A stretch of DNA of 64,000 nt from Eubacterium_U album. Lineage in GTDB: Bacteria > Bacillota > Clostridia > Lachnospirales > Lachnospiraceae. Below are positions 7,654-16,704 of this stretch, one piece after another; position 1 is the first letter of the stretch; each line of letters opens with the position of its first letter. The stretch lies in assembly GCF_025336545.1 (NCBI RefSeq), contig NZ_JAODBU010000007.1:1-64000 (forward strand), given 5' to 3'. The position numbers and the translations under genes were made by a program. A model generated the notes under the pieces. That model was not told where the DNA came from, made no database searches, and saw only the letters and a list, made by a program, of their open reading frames with translations.

Positions 7654-8811
7654 ATGAAAAAATATAATTTTGTTGCACCGTGCCATTTTGGAATTGAAGC
7701 GGTACTTAAAAGAGAAATTCAGGATTTAGGATATGATATCGTTAAAGTTGAAGATGGAAGAGTCACATTTGAGGGAGATATTTCAGCTGTATGTAGGGCA
7801 AATGTTTTTTTGAGAACTGCAGAGAGAGTGTTACTTCAGGTAGGACGAGTTAAGGCGACAACTTATGACGAATTGTTTGAAGCCGTAAAAGCTATGGATT
7901 GGGAAGAGTATATACCTGAGGATGGAAAATTCTGGGTGAAAAAGGCAAGCTCTATAAAAAGTAAGTTATTTAGTCCTTCTGATATACAAAGAATTGTAAA
8001 AAAGGCTATGGTAGAGAAATTGAAATTAAAGTATAGAGTAAACAGATTTGCAGAAACAGGAAATGAGTATCCTTTAAGAGTTGTTTTTTACAAGGATGAA
8101 GCTATTATAGCGCTTGATACTTCAGGTGATTCTTTACATAAAAGAGGATATCGTAAAAATACGGCTAAAGCACCTATTTCAGAGACTTTGGCAGCAGCAT
8201 TAATAATGCTTACACCTTGGAACAAAGACAGAATTTTAGTTGATCCATTTTGTGGAAGTGGAACATTTCCAATAGAGGCAGCGTTAATAGCAGCAAATAT
8301 TGCACCAGGAATGAATAGAGAATTTACTGCAGAAAACTGGGATAATCTTATTGAAAAGAAATTATGGTATGACGCAATAAATGAAGCAAATGATATGATA
8401 AATGATGATATAGAAGTAGATATTCAAGGCTATGATATAGATGGAGAAGTAGTAGAATTTGCCCGAAAAAATGCTGAACTAGCAGGTGTAGACCATTTGA
8501 TTCATTTCCAAAGAAGACCGGTTAGTGAATTAAGACACAGCAAAAAATATGGGTTTATTATAACAAATCCACCTTATGGAGAAAGATTAGAAGAAAAAGA
8601 ACAATTACCTCCAATATATCAGGCGTTAGGTAGACAGTACAAGGCACTTGACAGTTGGTCTGCATTTGTAATAACGTCATACGAAGATACTGAAAAATAT
8701 ATGGGGTTAAAAGCAACTAAAAATAGAAAAATATACAATGGAATGATTAAAACATATTTTTATCAGTTTATGGGACCAAAACCGCCTAAAAAGAAGGAAA
8801 ATTTGCGATAA
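7654..8811 (+). CDS. THUMP-domain class I rRNA methyltransferase (RlmL/YpsC-like)
   Basis: A 385-aa protein. Residues ~1-160 form the N-terminal ferredoxin-like plus THUMP RNA-binding part. The catalytic part has a SAM-binding motif PFCGSGTFPIEAA and the N6/N2-amino methyltransferase motif TNPPYGERL. This is the signature of the enzymes that make N2-methylguanosine in 23S rRNA (RlmL N-terminal half). Unlike E. coli RlmKL it is not fused to a second methyltransferase. AAAGGAA precedes the ATG. rdgB and a phosphoesterase follow closely. Confidence 0.9.
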   Translation: MKKYNFVAPCHFGIEAVLKREIQDLGYDIVKVEDGRVTFEGDISAVCRANVFLRTAERVLLQVGRVKATTYDELFEAVKAMDWEEYIPEDGKFWVKKASSIKSKLFSPSDIQRIVKKAMVEKLKLKYRVNRFAETGNEYPLRVVFYKDEAIIALDTSGDSLHKRGYRKNTAKAPISETLAAALIMLTPWNKDRILVDPFCGSGTFPIEAALIAANIAPGMNREFTAENWDNLIEKKLWYDAINEANDMINDDIEVDIQGYDIDGEVVEFARKNAELAGVDHLIHFQRRPVSELRHSKKYGFIITNPPYGERLEEKEQLPPIYQALGRQYKALDSWSAFVITSYEDTEKYMGLKATKNRKIYNGMIKTYFYQFMGPKPPKKKENLR

Positions 8812-8862
8812 ATGGCGGAATGCTTTAATATTTGTTTGAAAAAAGATAGGAGAGAGATAAAA

Positions 8863-9459
8863 ATGAAAGAAATAATTTTTGCAACAACAAATCAAAATAA
8901 AGTAAGAGAAGTAGGAATGATGTGCAATAATCCTGATTTGAAATTGTTAACTTTAAAGGATATTGGCTTAGATGTAGATATTGTAGAAGATGGAAGTACA
9001 TTTGAAGAAAATGCAATAATTAAAGCAAAAACAATTATGGAAATGACAGGAAAAATAGCTTTAGCAGATGACTCAGGTCTCGAGGTTGATTATTTAAATG
9101 GAGAACCAGGAATTTATTCAGCGAGATATTTAGGGGAAGATACACCTTATTCAGAAAAAAATGCCGACATTATTAGAAGACTTGAAGGAGTAGAGGGAAG
9201 TGACAGAAGTGCCAGATTTGTGTGTGCAATGGCTGTAGCATTTCCTGATGGAAGAATAAGGACATGTCGAGGAACTATTGAGGGAGTAATAGATTATAAG
9301 GAAAAAGGAACAAATGGATTTGGATATGATCCAATAGTTTATGTGCCTGAATATGGGTTGACAACAGGTGAAATGGAGCCTGAACTAAAAAATAGTATTA
9401 GTCATAGAGGAAAAGCTTTAGAACAGGTAAAAAAGATACTTGAGGAAGAATTGCAGTAA
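8863..9459 (+). CDS. rdgB: XTP/dITP pyrophosphatase (RdgB/HAM1 family)
   Basis: A 198-aa house-cleaning enzyme that hydrolyses non-canonical purine NTPs (ITP, XTP). It opens with the family motif IIFATTNQNKVRE, has ALADDSGLEVDYLNG in the middle and GTNGFGYDP toward the end, and ends with SHRGKA. The frame is open from 8812, directly after the previous stop, but AGGAGAG upstream of the ATG at 8863 and the conserved N-terminus point to the later start. Confidence 0.95.
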   Translation: MKEIIFATTNQNKVREVGMMCNNPDLKLLTLKDIGLDVDIVEDGSTFEENAIIKAKTIMEMTGKIALADDSGLEVDYLNGEPGIYSARYLGEDTPYSEKNADIIRRLEGVEGSDRSARFVCAMAVAFPDGRIRTCRGTIEGVIDYKEKGTNGFGYDPIVYVPEYGLTTGEMEPELKNSISHRGKALEQVKKILEEELQ

Positions 9460-9500
9460 TTGATAAACGAATAAAGTTAGTGTTTGAAAGTGGTGTTAAT

Positions 9501-9989
9501 ATGAAGAGAGTATTAGTTGTAAGTGATTCGCATGGAAATATGGGAAATTTAAGTGAAGTAATAAAAAGATCTAAAGATATTGATATGTTAATTCATCTTG
9601 GAGATATACAGGGAGAAGATGAATTACTACGTTCTATGTGCAATTTCCCAGTTGAAATTGTACGTGGAAATTGTGACTTTGAAACAAATAATAAATTATA
9701 CTTGACAATTGAGCTAGAATGTCATAAGATATTCGCGACCCATGGACATGCCTACGGCGTTGAATGGGGAATAGAAAGATTGTCATATGCAGCTTTAGAA
9801 GAAGGTTGTGATATTGCGATGTATGGACATACACATGTTCCGGAAATTATTCAGGGAGATGACATTACGGTTATAAATCCCGGAAGTATTTCAAGACCGC
9901 GACAGATGAACCATAAACCAAGTTATATTTTGATGGAATTACTTGACAATGGGGAAGTTTTTTACAATCTAAATTACTTTGAAAAATAA
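9501..9989 (+). CDS. Metallophosphoesterase, YfcE/MJ0936 family
   Basis: A 162-aa calcineurin-like phosphodiesterase: VVSDSHGN (metal motif D-x-H), HLGDIQGED, RGNCDF, THGH and GHTHVPE supply all the metal ligands of the family. An in-frame GTG lies at 9480 but lacks a ribosome-binding site; the ATG at 9501 follows AAAGTGGTG. It lies just behind rdgB and is commonly found next to it in Firmicutes. The natural substrate is not known. Confidence 0.9.
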   Translation: MKRVLVVSDSHGNMGNLSEVIKRSKDIDMLIHLGDIQGEDELLRSMCNFPVEIVRGNCDFETNNKLYLTIELECHKIFATHGHAYGVEWGIERLSYAALEEGCDIAMYGHTHVPEIIQGDDITVINPGSISRPRQMNHKPSYILMELLDNGEVFYNLNYFEK

Positions 9990-10024
9990 GTGATTAAAAA
10001 AATAAAAAAAGTTTAAAAAAGTTG

Positions 10025-10053
10025 TTGACAAGTTGAAATACATAATATATAAT
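10025..10053 (+). promoter_or_regulatory. Consensus housekeeping promoter of the second tRNA cluster
   Basis: TTGACA (10025-10030), exactly 17 bp, then TATAAT (10048-10053): a full match to the sigma-A consensus, as expected for stable RNA. The start is expected near 10060, about 60 nt before tRNA-Pro. Confidence 0.93.
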
Positions 10054-10119
10054 ACATCATGTTGCTGCTGAAAAACACAGAACAAAACAGCAACGAAGAC
10101 GCGAAGTACTAACACCAAT

Positions 10120-10194
10120 CGGGGTGTGGCTCAGCTTGGCTAGAGCGCTTGATTTGGGATCAAGAGGTCGCAGGTTCGAATCCTGTCACCCCGA
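10120..10194 (+). tRNA. tRNA-Pro (TGG)
   Basis: Acceptor CGGGGTG/CACCCCG, anticodon TGG, discriminator A. First tRNA of the cluster. Confidence 0.97.
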
Positions 10195-10198
10195 CTTC

Positions 10199-10269
10199 GC
10201 GGGTGTAGTTCAATGGTAGAACACTAGCCTTCCAAGCTAGATACGTGGGTTCGATTCCCATCACCCGCT
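10199..10269 (+). tRNA. tRNA-Gly (TCC)
   Basis: Acceptor GCGGGTG/CACCCGC, anticodon TCC, discriminator T, 71 nt. Only four bases separate it from tRNA-Pro. Confidence 0.97.
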
Positions 10270-10347
10270 TTGCTTATTAGAGAGCCTTGTGAAAGTTGAT
10301 TCTCTATGTAAGCTGAGAGGTTAACACCTAGAAGTTAATGAATGTGC

Positions 10348-10421
<74 letters not shown>

Positions 10422-10449
10422 TTGTTCTGGAAAGAAGCCAGATGCTGTG

Positions 10450-10523
10450 GTGGCTATAGCGCAGTTGGTTAGCGCGCCAGATTGTGGCTCTGGAGGCCGA
10501 GGGTTCGAATCCCTCTAGCCACC
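10450..10523 (+). tRNA. tRNA-His (GTG)
   Basis: Acceptor GTGGCTA/TAGCCAC, anticodon GTG, discriminator C at 10523. A genomic G at 10449 can supply the G-1 identity base opposite C73. Confidence 0.97.
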
Positions 10524-10531
10524 TTTCACAA

Positions 10532-10603
10532 TGGGCTATCGCCAAGCGGTAAGGCACAGGACTTTGACTCCTGCATTCGCTGGTTCGAATCCAGCTAGCC
10601 CAG
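10532..10603 (+). tRNA. tRNA-Gln (TTG)
   Basis: Acceptor TGGGCTA/TAGCCCA, anticodon TTG, discriminator G. Confidence 0.97.
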
Positions 10604-10632
10604 TTATTGGGCAACCAAGTAAAACATTATAT

Positions 10633-10705
10633 GGGCCACTAGCTCAGGTGGTAGAGCACTTGACTTTTAATCAAGTTGTCCGGGGTTCGAGTCCCCGGTG
10701 GCTCA
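10633..10705 (+). tRNA. tRNA-Lys (TTT)
   Basis: Acceptor GGGCCAC/GTGGCTC with one G-U pair, anticodon TTT, discriminator A. A terminator follows at once. Confidence 0.97.
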
Positions 10706-10708
10706 CTG

Positions 10709-10741
10709 ACAGGTGTAAGAAATCTTACACCTGTTATTTTT
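10709..10741 (+). terminator. Terminator between tRNA-Lys and tRNA-Leu
   Basis: A near-perfect 12-bp inverted repeat (10709-10720 with 10723-10734) and a T-rich tail. It lies inside the cluster, so tRNA-Leu(TAG) depends on read-through or on a promoter in the short gap. Confidence 0.88.
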
Positions 10742-10753
10742 TGAAATGATTTA

Positions 10754-10833
10754 GCGGGTGTGGCGGAATTGGCAGACGCGCCAGATTTAGGTTCTGGTGG
10801 GAGACCGTGCAGGTTCAAGTCCTGTCACCCGCA
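10754..10833 (+). tRNA. tRNA-Leu (TAG)
   Basis: Class II tRNA, acceptor GCGGGTG/CACCCGC, anticodon TAG, short variable arm (80 nt in all), discriminator A. Second Leu isoacceptor in the window, after TAA at 656. Confidence 0.97.
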
Positions 10834-10835
10834 TG

Positions 10836-10873
10836 AAAAAGGATTGTCGATTGCGACAATCCTTTTTGTTTTT
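10836..10873 (+). terminator. Terminator ending the second tRNA cluster
   Basis: A perfect 14-bp stem (10836-10849 with 10854-10867) with an ATTG loop. The 3' arm ends in TTTTT and is followed by GTTTTT. Confidence 0.93.
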
Positions 10874-11007
10874 GAAGAATTACTAAAAAATCAAATAAAA
10901 AGCTACCTTTAATTAAAAGGAGATATATGGTATTATTTATTATGCTATTCACATGGGATATTAGAATCGAAGAATAAGAAAAGCCAATAGATATGGAGGA
11001 GAAAAAG

Positions 11008-13089
11008 GTGGAAAAAGAATTTAGAGACAAGGTTCTTAGATTTGGATTAATAACATTAGTTATATGCATTTTATTGGAAATTTTTGTGTTTAACTATAAG
11101 AGCTTTACGTTGTTGGGAGGTAAATATAATCAAAGGACAATTCCAGTGTCGGAAGCACAGGTTACAGGTGCAAGTGAGAGTAATGGAGTATATACTGCAT
11201 CGAACAAGGAAATAGCAGTAAAGTTTCCGGTAAATGATTATGTTAAAACGATAAAGTTTAATATGGAATCTGCTGATGGTGGAAAAGAACAAACAGATGT
11301 AAGTATCGCATATACAGAAAGCGCACATAGAGACTCAGATAGGTATAGCAATAAAAAGATGAATATAGTTAAATCTATGCCTGAAACAAAATATGCTACT
11401 TGTAGTTTTACAGGTGAAACATATACGATTACCATGAAAATAGAATCTGAAGCAAATCAGAGGTATACAATTACAGGTTTGACTATAAATGAAAAAATCC
11501 CATTTAAATTTTCTTTTATCAGAGTTTTTATGATATTTATCATAATGGTTTTGGGATATGTATTTGCTAAATATCCAGGACTTGATGGAAGAATGAATCT
11601 GAAGAAAAAAAGTCAAAAGGCGGTAGTTATATTTGCAGTAGTTGTATCAGCGTTAACACTTACATTTATTGCAAAAATGTATACAGATGATTTGTTTAAA
11701 ACAGAAGAAGTTGTGACGAATCAGATAAATCAGGAATTAGTTGATGCGTTTGAAAAAGGACAGGTATCATTGCTTGATCCTGTTCCGCAGGCGTTACTCG
11801 ATGTGGATAATCCGTATGATTGGACGCAAAGAACGACAATGGGAGAATCATACAAATGGGATCATTTGCTTTATAATGGAAAATATTATTCATATTATGG
11901 AATAACAACAGTTTTAACGTTATTTATGCCATATCATAAGATTACGGGAAAATATTTTTCTACGGCCTTAGCGACTTACATTTATAGTATGATAGCGTTG
12001 ATTTTTATAGCATTAATATATATAAGCGTTGTAAAAAACTGGTTTAAAAAGATTCCGTTTAGGATGACTATAATGGGATTGTTTACAACGTTGATAATTA
12101 GTGGAGTTACATTAAATGTTGTAAGACCTAAGTTTTACGAATTAGCATCAGCATCAGGACTTTGCTTTACAGCGATAGGAATGTTCTTTATTATAAACAG
12201 TGGAATTTTTCAGAAAAAGAAAATTAAAAAAAGTTTCCTGTTTTTGTCTGCGCTGTTTATGGGATTAGCAGTTCTTGCAAGAGTTACAGCTGTATTTTGG
12301 TGCTTCGCATGTGTAATATGGATTTTATATGGATTAATTCAGAACAATAAGCAAAATGGAAAGAATGCAATAGAGATTATCAAATATGTTTTGGCAGCAG
12401 GTGTGCCTTATGTTGTATTTGGATTAATTCAAATGTGGTACAATTATGCAAGATTTGGTAGTGTTTTTGATTTTGGAATTCAATATTCATTAACAATAAA
12501 TGATTTTACTCAGGCAAAATCAACTATTGAATTGGTTATGGTTGCTGTTGTAAATACATTGTTAGTTATACCGACTATTAATTCAACATTTCCGTTCATA
12601 CATGGTAATTATGACTCAATGCAGCTTAATGGGTATTATTTTGTGGATACACCATGTACAATGGGATTGATTGCAAGAGGACTTCCAATACTTTCAGTTC
12701 TATATGCACCGAAACTTGCTAAGAATTTTGATAAAAAAGAGAAGATAAAACTTGCATTGACATGGCTTATACCTGGAATTATATTCCCGTTAATAATGGT
12801 TTCAATGACATGGGAAAATGGTTATTCCATAAGATACGGATGTGATTATGCATGGCAGTTTATGATGGCGGGATTGGCAGTTATGTTCTATGTTTGTGGA
12901 AATATGAAGAATGAACAACTAAAAAAATGGATATACCGAGTTTTTGTATTATGTACGATATGGGCTGTTATAAGTACGATTGCAGCAAGTATTGCTGTTA
13001 CACCTGAGAGCACATTAACATATTATGATAATGAAAAAGGTATGAGAATATATTGTCATTTAAGAAATCTAATAATGTTTTGGAACTAA
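11008..13089 (+). CDS. Large polytopic membrane protein, possible glycosyltransferase
   Basis: A 693-aa integral membrane protein of unproven function. One hydrophobic segment lies near the N-terminus, then an extracytoplasmic beta-rich region (~residues 30-165), then about ten membrane segments and a short tail. The loop WDHLLYNGKYYSYYG resembles motifs of membrane glycosyltransferase-like proteins in surface-glycan loci, but no catalytic motif is certain. An in-frame ATG at 10993 has no ribosome-binding site; the GTG at 11008 lies seven bases after GGAGGA (10995-11000), so GTG is preferred. The gene is flanked by a tRNA terminator and a long hairpin, so it is likely monocistronic. Confidence 0.65.
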   Translation: MEKEFRDKVLRFGLITLVICILLEIFVFNYKSFTLLGGKYNQRTIPVSEAQVTGASESNGVYTASNKEIAVKFPVNDYVKTIKFNMESADGGKEQTDVSIAYTESAHRDSDRYSNKKMNIVKSMPETKYATCSFTGETYTITMKIESEANQRYTITGLTINEKIPFKFSFIRVFMIFIIMVLGYVFAKYPGLDGRMNLKKKSQKAVVIFAVVVSALTLTFIAKMYTDDLFKTEEVVTNQINQELVDAFEKGQVSLLDPVPQALLDVDNPYDWTQRTTMGESYKWDHLLYNGKYYSYYGITTVLTLFMPYHKITGKYFSTALATYIYSMIALIFIALIYISVVKNWFKKIPFRMTIMGLFTTLIISGVTLNVVRPKFYELASASGLCFTAIGMFFIINSGIFQKKKIKKSFLFLSALFMGLAVLARVTAVFWCFACVIWILYGLIQNNKQNGKNAIEIIKYVLAAGVPYVVFGLIQMWYNYARFGSVFDFGIQYSLTINDFTQAKSTIELVMVAVVNTLLVIPTINSTFPFIHGNYDSMQLNGYYFVDTPCTMGLIARGLPILSVLYAPKLAKNFDKKEKIKLALTWLIPGIIFPLIMVSMTWENGYSIRYGCDYAWQFMMAGLAVMFYVCGNMKNEQLKKWIYRVFVLCTIWAVISTIAASIAVTPESTLTYYDNEKGMRIYCHLRNLIMFWN

Positions 13090-13118
13090 ATGATTGTGGT
13101 GAAATTAAAAAATTAATG

Positions 13119-13207
13119 AAAAGCCTCATTAGTATACTTACTTTTAAAAGTTAGCACAAAAAAATCTAACGATTAGAAGCCGGGACATTAATGAGGCTTT
13201 TTATTTA
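13119..13207 (+). terminator. Long branched hairpin terminator after 11008-13089
   Basis: The outer stem pairs 13119-13131 with 13189-13201 (13 bp, AAAAGCCTCATTA/TAATGAGGCTTTT) and is followed by T-rich sequence. The 57-nt interior can form an ACTTTTAAAAGT palindrome and a GTTAG/CTAAC stem. The string GTTAGCACAAAAAAA occurs inside it and again just after it (13208). Confidence 0.7.
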
Positions 13208-13250
13208 GTTAGCACAAAAAAACTAAAAGATATAATTTTTCAAAAAAAAG

Positions 13251-13279
13251 TGTAACCTGATATGAAATTATCGTGTCTA
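13251..13279 (+). promoter_or_regulatory. Candidate ECF-sigma promoter of the oatA-sigma-rsiV operon
   Basis: TGTAACCT at 13251-13258 resembles the AAC-containing -35 element of ECF sigma factors. CGTGTCTA at 13272-13279 resembles their CGTCTA-type -10 element at near-normal spacing. The gap upstream of the operon holds no good TTGACA/TATAAT pair. Autoregulation by the operon's own sigma factor is inferred, not shown. Confidence 0.5.
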
Positions 13280-13326
13280 TAGATATATAAGATAAAAATA
13301 ATAAAACTAATTAGAAAGGGATAAAA

Positions 13327-15168
13327 ATGAATACTAAAAAGAAAAATTATATAGAAGGTTTAGATGCAATGAGAGGAATCGCAATTCTGGGAGTTGTTTT
13401 TTATCATTTAATACCAGGCAAATTTCCAGGAGGATTTCTTGGAGTCAATATGTTTTTTGTTTTATCAGGATATTTGATTTATAAAGGGGCAGAATGGGAA
13501 GTGACTAATGGAAAATATTCTGTTCAAAAATTTTACATGAAACGAATAAAGAAAATTTTCCCACCATTAATAATTATGATATGCTCGGTGTGTGGAATGT
13601 TAGCGATATTTATACCGGAAGTGTTAAAAGGAAAAACAAGTGAAATTATTAGCGTTTTTGGAGGATATAATAATTTGTGGCAAATTCAACAAAATGCATC
13701 ATATTTTGCCAGAATGAGTAACCAGTCGCCATTTACACATTTATGGGCTATAGCTATAGAAATGCAATTTTATATTGTTTGGCCTGTACTGTTTTTCATG
13801 ATAAAACGTAGTGAAAAGTACTTTTCTAAAAAGAAAACTTTAATAATAATTGCTTTAGTAGTGTTAGTTGGCGGAGCGTGGATGAGTGTTTTGTATAGTC
13901 CACAAAATGATGTATCAAGATTATATTATGGGACAGATACAAGAATGTTTTCGCTTTTGATGGGAGTGCTTGTAGCAATTATACAAAATAATTTAAAGCA
14001 TAGCGAGTCAAAAATAGTTTCATATGCCAAAAACATTTTTTTAGTAATGTTAAGTGTGTTATGCATATGTGGATACTTTATTGTAGAAGGACAGAGCGCA
14101 TATGTATATTTAGGAGGACTGTTCGTAAATAGTGTTATTTGTGCATTAATTGTTTTACTGATGTCTGGCAGTGGATTTAGTAGAGTAATTGAAAAGAGCC
14201 CTCTAACTATTGTTGGAAAGATAAGTTATGAAATATATTTATGGATGTATCCTATTATATTTATCTTTGGATATTATAAGGCAAATTATGGAATCACATC
14301 ATGGGTAATACAGATATTGTTGATTTTAGGTATTGCAATAGTTCAAAATTGCTTTACAAAACGTTTAAACACCAATCGAATAAGAGGCAAAAAAAATAAA
14401 TTTGTTAAAAGTTATTTAGCTAAGAGTTATTTATCTGCATGTATAGTTTTGATTATGTGTATTTTGACTGTTAGATGTGACTTGTCAAAGGTATTGAATA
14501 GAACATTAATAAAAGCTGATGAAAACAAAGTAGTAAGTGAGATGAAAAATGAAAACAATTATGAGAAAAAAAATAATGACATAGCAAATAATCAAGAACC
14601 TGTAACTTTAAAAAATGAACAAGTGAATAATAAAGATTATACTAATGAAAAAAAGAAAAAAACAAAAAAGCAGCAAATTAAAAATGAAAAAATTACAATA
14701 ATAGGAGATTCTGTATTGTTAGGAGCATCAGCCGAAGTGAAAAAAATAAATCCTAATATAATTATTGATGCAAAAGTATCAAGACAGGTATCACAGGCAA
14801 AAGATATTGTTAAGAATTTAGAAAGAGAAGGAAAACTAGGAGATATTGTTGTTATTGCATTGGGAACAAATGGAACATTTTCTTCTTCGACAGGAAAAGA
14901 ATTGATTAAAGCTATTGGTGCAAAGCGACAGATATATTGGGTAAATGTTTTTGGCGAACATTTGCAGTGGCAGGAAGAATCAAATCATATGATTGAAAGC
15001 ATTGTAAACGAATATAAAAATGTGAATTTAATAGATTGGTCAACATATGGAGAAAGTCATAAGGACTGGTTTGTGAATGATGGAATTCATTTAACAGAAT
15101 CGGGGTGTAAGGCTTACGCAACGTTGCTATATAATAATATTTTAAATAATATAAATACGGATAACTGA
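13327..15168 (+). CDS. oatA: OatA-like peptidoglycan O-acetyltransferase (acyltransferase-3 plus SGNH)
   Basis: A 613-aa membrane enzyme expected to O-acetylate MurNAc and so block lysozyme. Residues ~8-345 form the acyltransferase-3 domain (GLDAMRGIAILGVVFYH, with R16 and H27, then FFVLSGYLI) with about ten membrane segments. A Lys/Asn-rich linker follows. Residues ~455-610 are an exported SGNH domain with GDS (S462) and the DGIH dyad (D585, H588). It heads a three-gene operon with an ECF sigma factor 26 bp downstream and an RsiV-like anti-sigma, the same components as the B. subtilis sigV-rsiV-oatA operon. The acetyl acceptor is inferred from family and context. Confidence 0.85.
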   Translation: MNTKKKNYIEGLDAMRGIAILGVVFYHLIPGKFPGGFLGVNMFFVLSGYLIYKGAEWEVTNGKYSVQKFYMKRIKKIFPPLIIMICSVCGMLAIFIPEVLKGKTSEIISVFGGYNNLWQIQQNASYFARMSNQSPFTHLWAIAIEMQFYIVWPVLFFMIKRSEKYFSKKKTLIIIALVVLVGGAWMSVLYSPQNDVSRLYYGTDTRMFSLLMGVLVAIIQNNLKHSESKIVSYAKNIFLVMLSVLCICGYFIVEGQSAYVYLGGLFVNSVICALIVLLMSGSGFSRVIEKSPLTIVGKISYEIYLWMYPIIFIFGYYKANYGITSWVIQILLILGIAIVQNCFTKRLNTNRIRGKKNKFVKSYLAKSYLSACIVLIMCILTVRCDLSKVLNRTLIKADENKVVSEMKNENNYEKKNNDIANNQEPVTLKNEQVNNKDYTNEKKKKTKKQQIKNEKITIIGDSVLLGASAEVKKINPNIIIDAKVSRQVSQAKDIVKNLEREGKLGDIVVIALGTNGTFSSSTGKELIKAIGAKRQIYWVNVFGEHLQWQEESNHMIESIVNEYKNVNLIDWSTYGESHKDWFVNDGIHLTESGCKAYATLLYNNILNNINTDN

Positions 15169-15194
15169 AAATAGATTTTAGTAAGGAAATTAAA

Positions 15195-15803
15195 ATGAAA
15201 AATTCGTCAATTAATCAAAAAAAAATAAATGAAATAGTGGATGATGAAGTTATTATCAAACAATTTTTTGAAAGGGATGAAAGAGCAATTGTAAATATAG
15301 AACAAAAATATGGTAAATATTGTTATTCAATAGCTTTTAGAATTTTGTTAAATGAAAAAGATACAGAGGAGTGTATAAATGATACATGGCTGAAAGTTTG
15401 GGATTCCATACCACCGATAATTCCGGAGATTTTATCAGCGTTTATTGGAAAAATAACAAGAAATCAGGCAATTAATAAATATAAATATGAAAATGCAAGC
15501 AAAAGAGTTAATTCAAGAATTGAAAAGACATTAGATGAATTAAATGAGTGCGAAATTCTATTGAATAATAATGTGAGTGAAGAAATGGATAGAAAAGAAT
15601 TAGAAAATTCAATTAATAAATATCTCGAAAAACTGCCAAAACAAAAAAGACAAATATTTGTACGAAGATATTTTTATTTGGATGAAATAAAAGAAATTGC
15701 GGATAGGTTTAATCTTAAAGAGTCGGCAGTAAAAGTGTTATTGCATAGAATGAGAAGAAAATTAAAGAGCTATTTGGAAAATGAAGGATATGAAATATAT
15801 TAA
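15195..15803 (+). CDS. ECF-type sigma-70 family RNA polymerase sigma factor (SigV-like)
   Basis: A 202-aa two-domain sigma factor. Residues ~30-95 fit sigma region 2 (DTEECINDTWLKVWDSIP, the core-binding helix and -10 contact). Residues ~135-195 fit region 4 (LPKQKRQIFVRRYF, then the helix-turn-helix NLKESAVKVLLHRMR). Region 1 and region 3 are absent, as in ECF factors. It sits between an OatA-like gene and an RsiV-like anti-sigma gene whose start is 11 bp after its stop. Context suggests activation by cell-wall damage or lysozyme. Confidence 0.88.
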   Translation: MKNSSINQKKINEIVDDEVIIKQFFERDERAIVNIEQKYGKYCYSIAFRILLNEKDTEECINDTWLKVWDSIPPIIPEILSAFIGKITRNQAINKYKYENASKRVNSRIEKTLDELNECEILLNNNVSEEMDRKELENSINKYLEKLPKQKRQIFVRRYFYLDEIKEIADRFNLKESAVKVLLHRMRRKLKSYLENEGYEIY

Positions 15804-15814
15804 GGAGAATAGGC

Positions 15815-16681
15815 ATGGACAATAAAAAAGAAAAAATCAGTAATTTAGAATTGCTGGAAGCTATGAGTGGAATTAATGAAAAATATTTAAAAGAGGCAGA
15901 TTCTTTATGCATTAAAAAAAAGAATTATTGGCATATGGCAGTTGCGGTTGCAGCAGTAATTATATGTACAATAATAATTCCTAATATAAATGAATCAACA
16001 GCATATGCTATGCAAAAAATACCTTTTGTAGGTGCATATTTTGAAATGGTCACATTTAGGCAATATAAATTTGATGATGGCAAAAATTATGCAGATATTA
16101 ATTTGAAAAAAGTGAAAAATAAAACAGAAGATACGGAATTAGAAATTAGAGAAAACGCTGATAAATCTGAAGAAAAAATAAATCAGGATATGAAGAAAAA
16201 AACAAATGAACTTATTAAAGAATTTAGAAAACAAGTTGGTGGCTTAGGGTATTCTTCTTTAAAGGTGAATAATACTGTAGTTACAAATTCAATTGATTAT
16301 TATTGCATTAAGTTGTCAGCATATATGTCTCAGGCAGATGGTTATGAAGTAAACTATTTTTATACAATTGATAAAAAGACAGGACAAGTGATAAAATTAA
16401 CAGATTTGTTTAAAAAAGATAGTCAATATGTAGATGTAATTACTAAAGATATAAAGAAACAGATGAAAAAGAAAATGAAAGAAAATTCACAGTATAAATA
16501 TTTTATAGATGAAGAGGAAAAATATACAACATTTGAAAAAATAGATGAAAATCAACAGTTTTATATTAATAATTCAGGTGAATTAGTTATATGTTTTGCA
16601 GAAGGAGATGTTGCACCGGCATATATGGGCGCATTAGAGTTTACAATATCACATAAAACAATCCAAAATATTTTGAAATAA
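15815..16681 (+). CDS. rsiV: RsiV-like membrane anti-sigma factor (DUF3298-type sensor domain)
   Basis: A 288-aa single-pass protein. A cytoplasmic segment (residues 1-38) would bind the sigma factor. A transmembrane helix spans ~40-57. AYA at 63-65 just outside the membrane resembles the signal-peptidase site that starts RsiV proteolysis. The outer part ends in a DUF3298-like domain (~195-285: VNYFYTIDKKTGQVIKL, then FYINNSGELVICF and a VAPAYMG turn). In B. subtilis, RsiV binds lysozyme directly and is then cleaved. The match here is by domain pattern, length and operon; lysozyme binding is inferred. Confidence 0.82.
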   Translation: MDNKKEKISNLELLEAMSGINEKYLKEADSLCIKKKNYWHMAVAVAAVIICTIIIPNINESTAYAMQKIPFVGAYFEMVTFRQYKFDDGKNYADINLKKVKNKTEDTELEIRENADKSEEKINQDMKKKTNELIKEFRKQVGGLGYSSLKVNNTVVTNSIDYYCIKLSAYMSQADGYEVNYFYTIDKKTGQVIKLTDLFKKDSQYVDVITKDIKKQMKKKMKENSQYKYFIDEEEKYTTFEKIDENQQFYINNSGELVICFAEGDVAPAYMGALEFTISHKTIQNILK

Positions 16682-16704
16682 ATAAAAAAGACTAATGTAA
16701 TAAT

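Noticed and set aside
13119..13207. Branched hairpin considered as a c-di-GMP-I riboswitch
   Set aside because: The characteristic GGCAAACC and GCAAAGCC blocks are missing, and it ends the upstream gene rather than preceding an obvious target closely.
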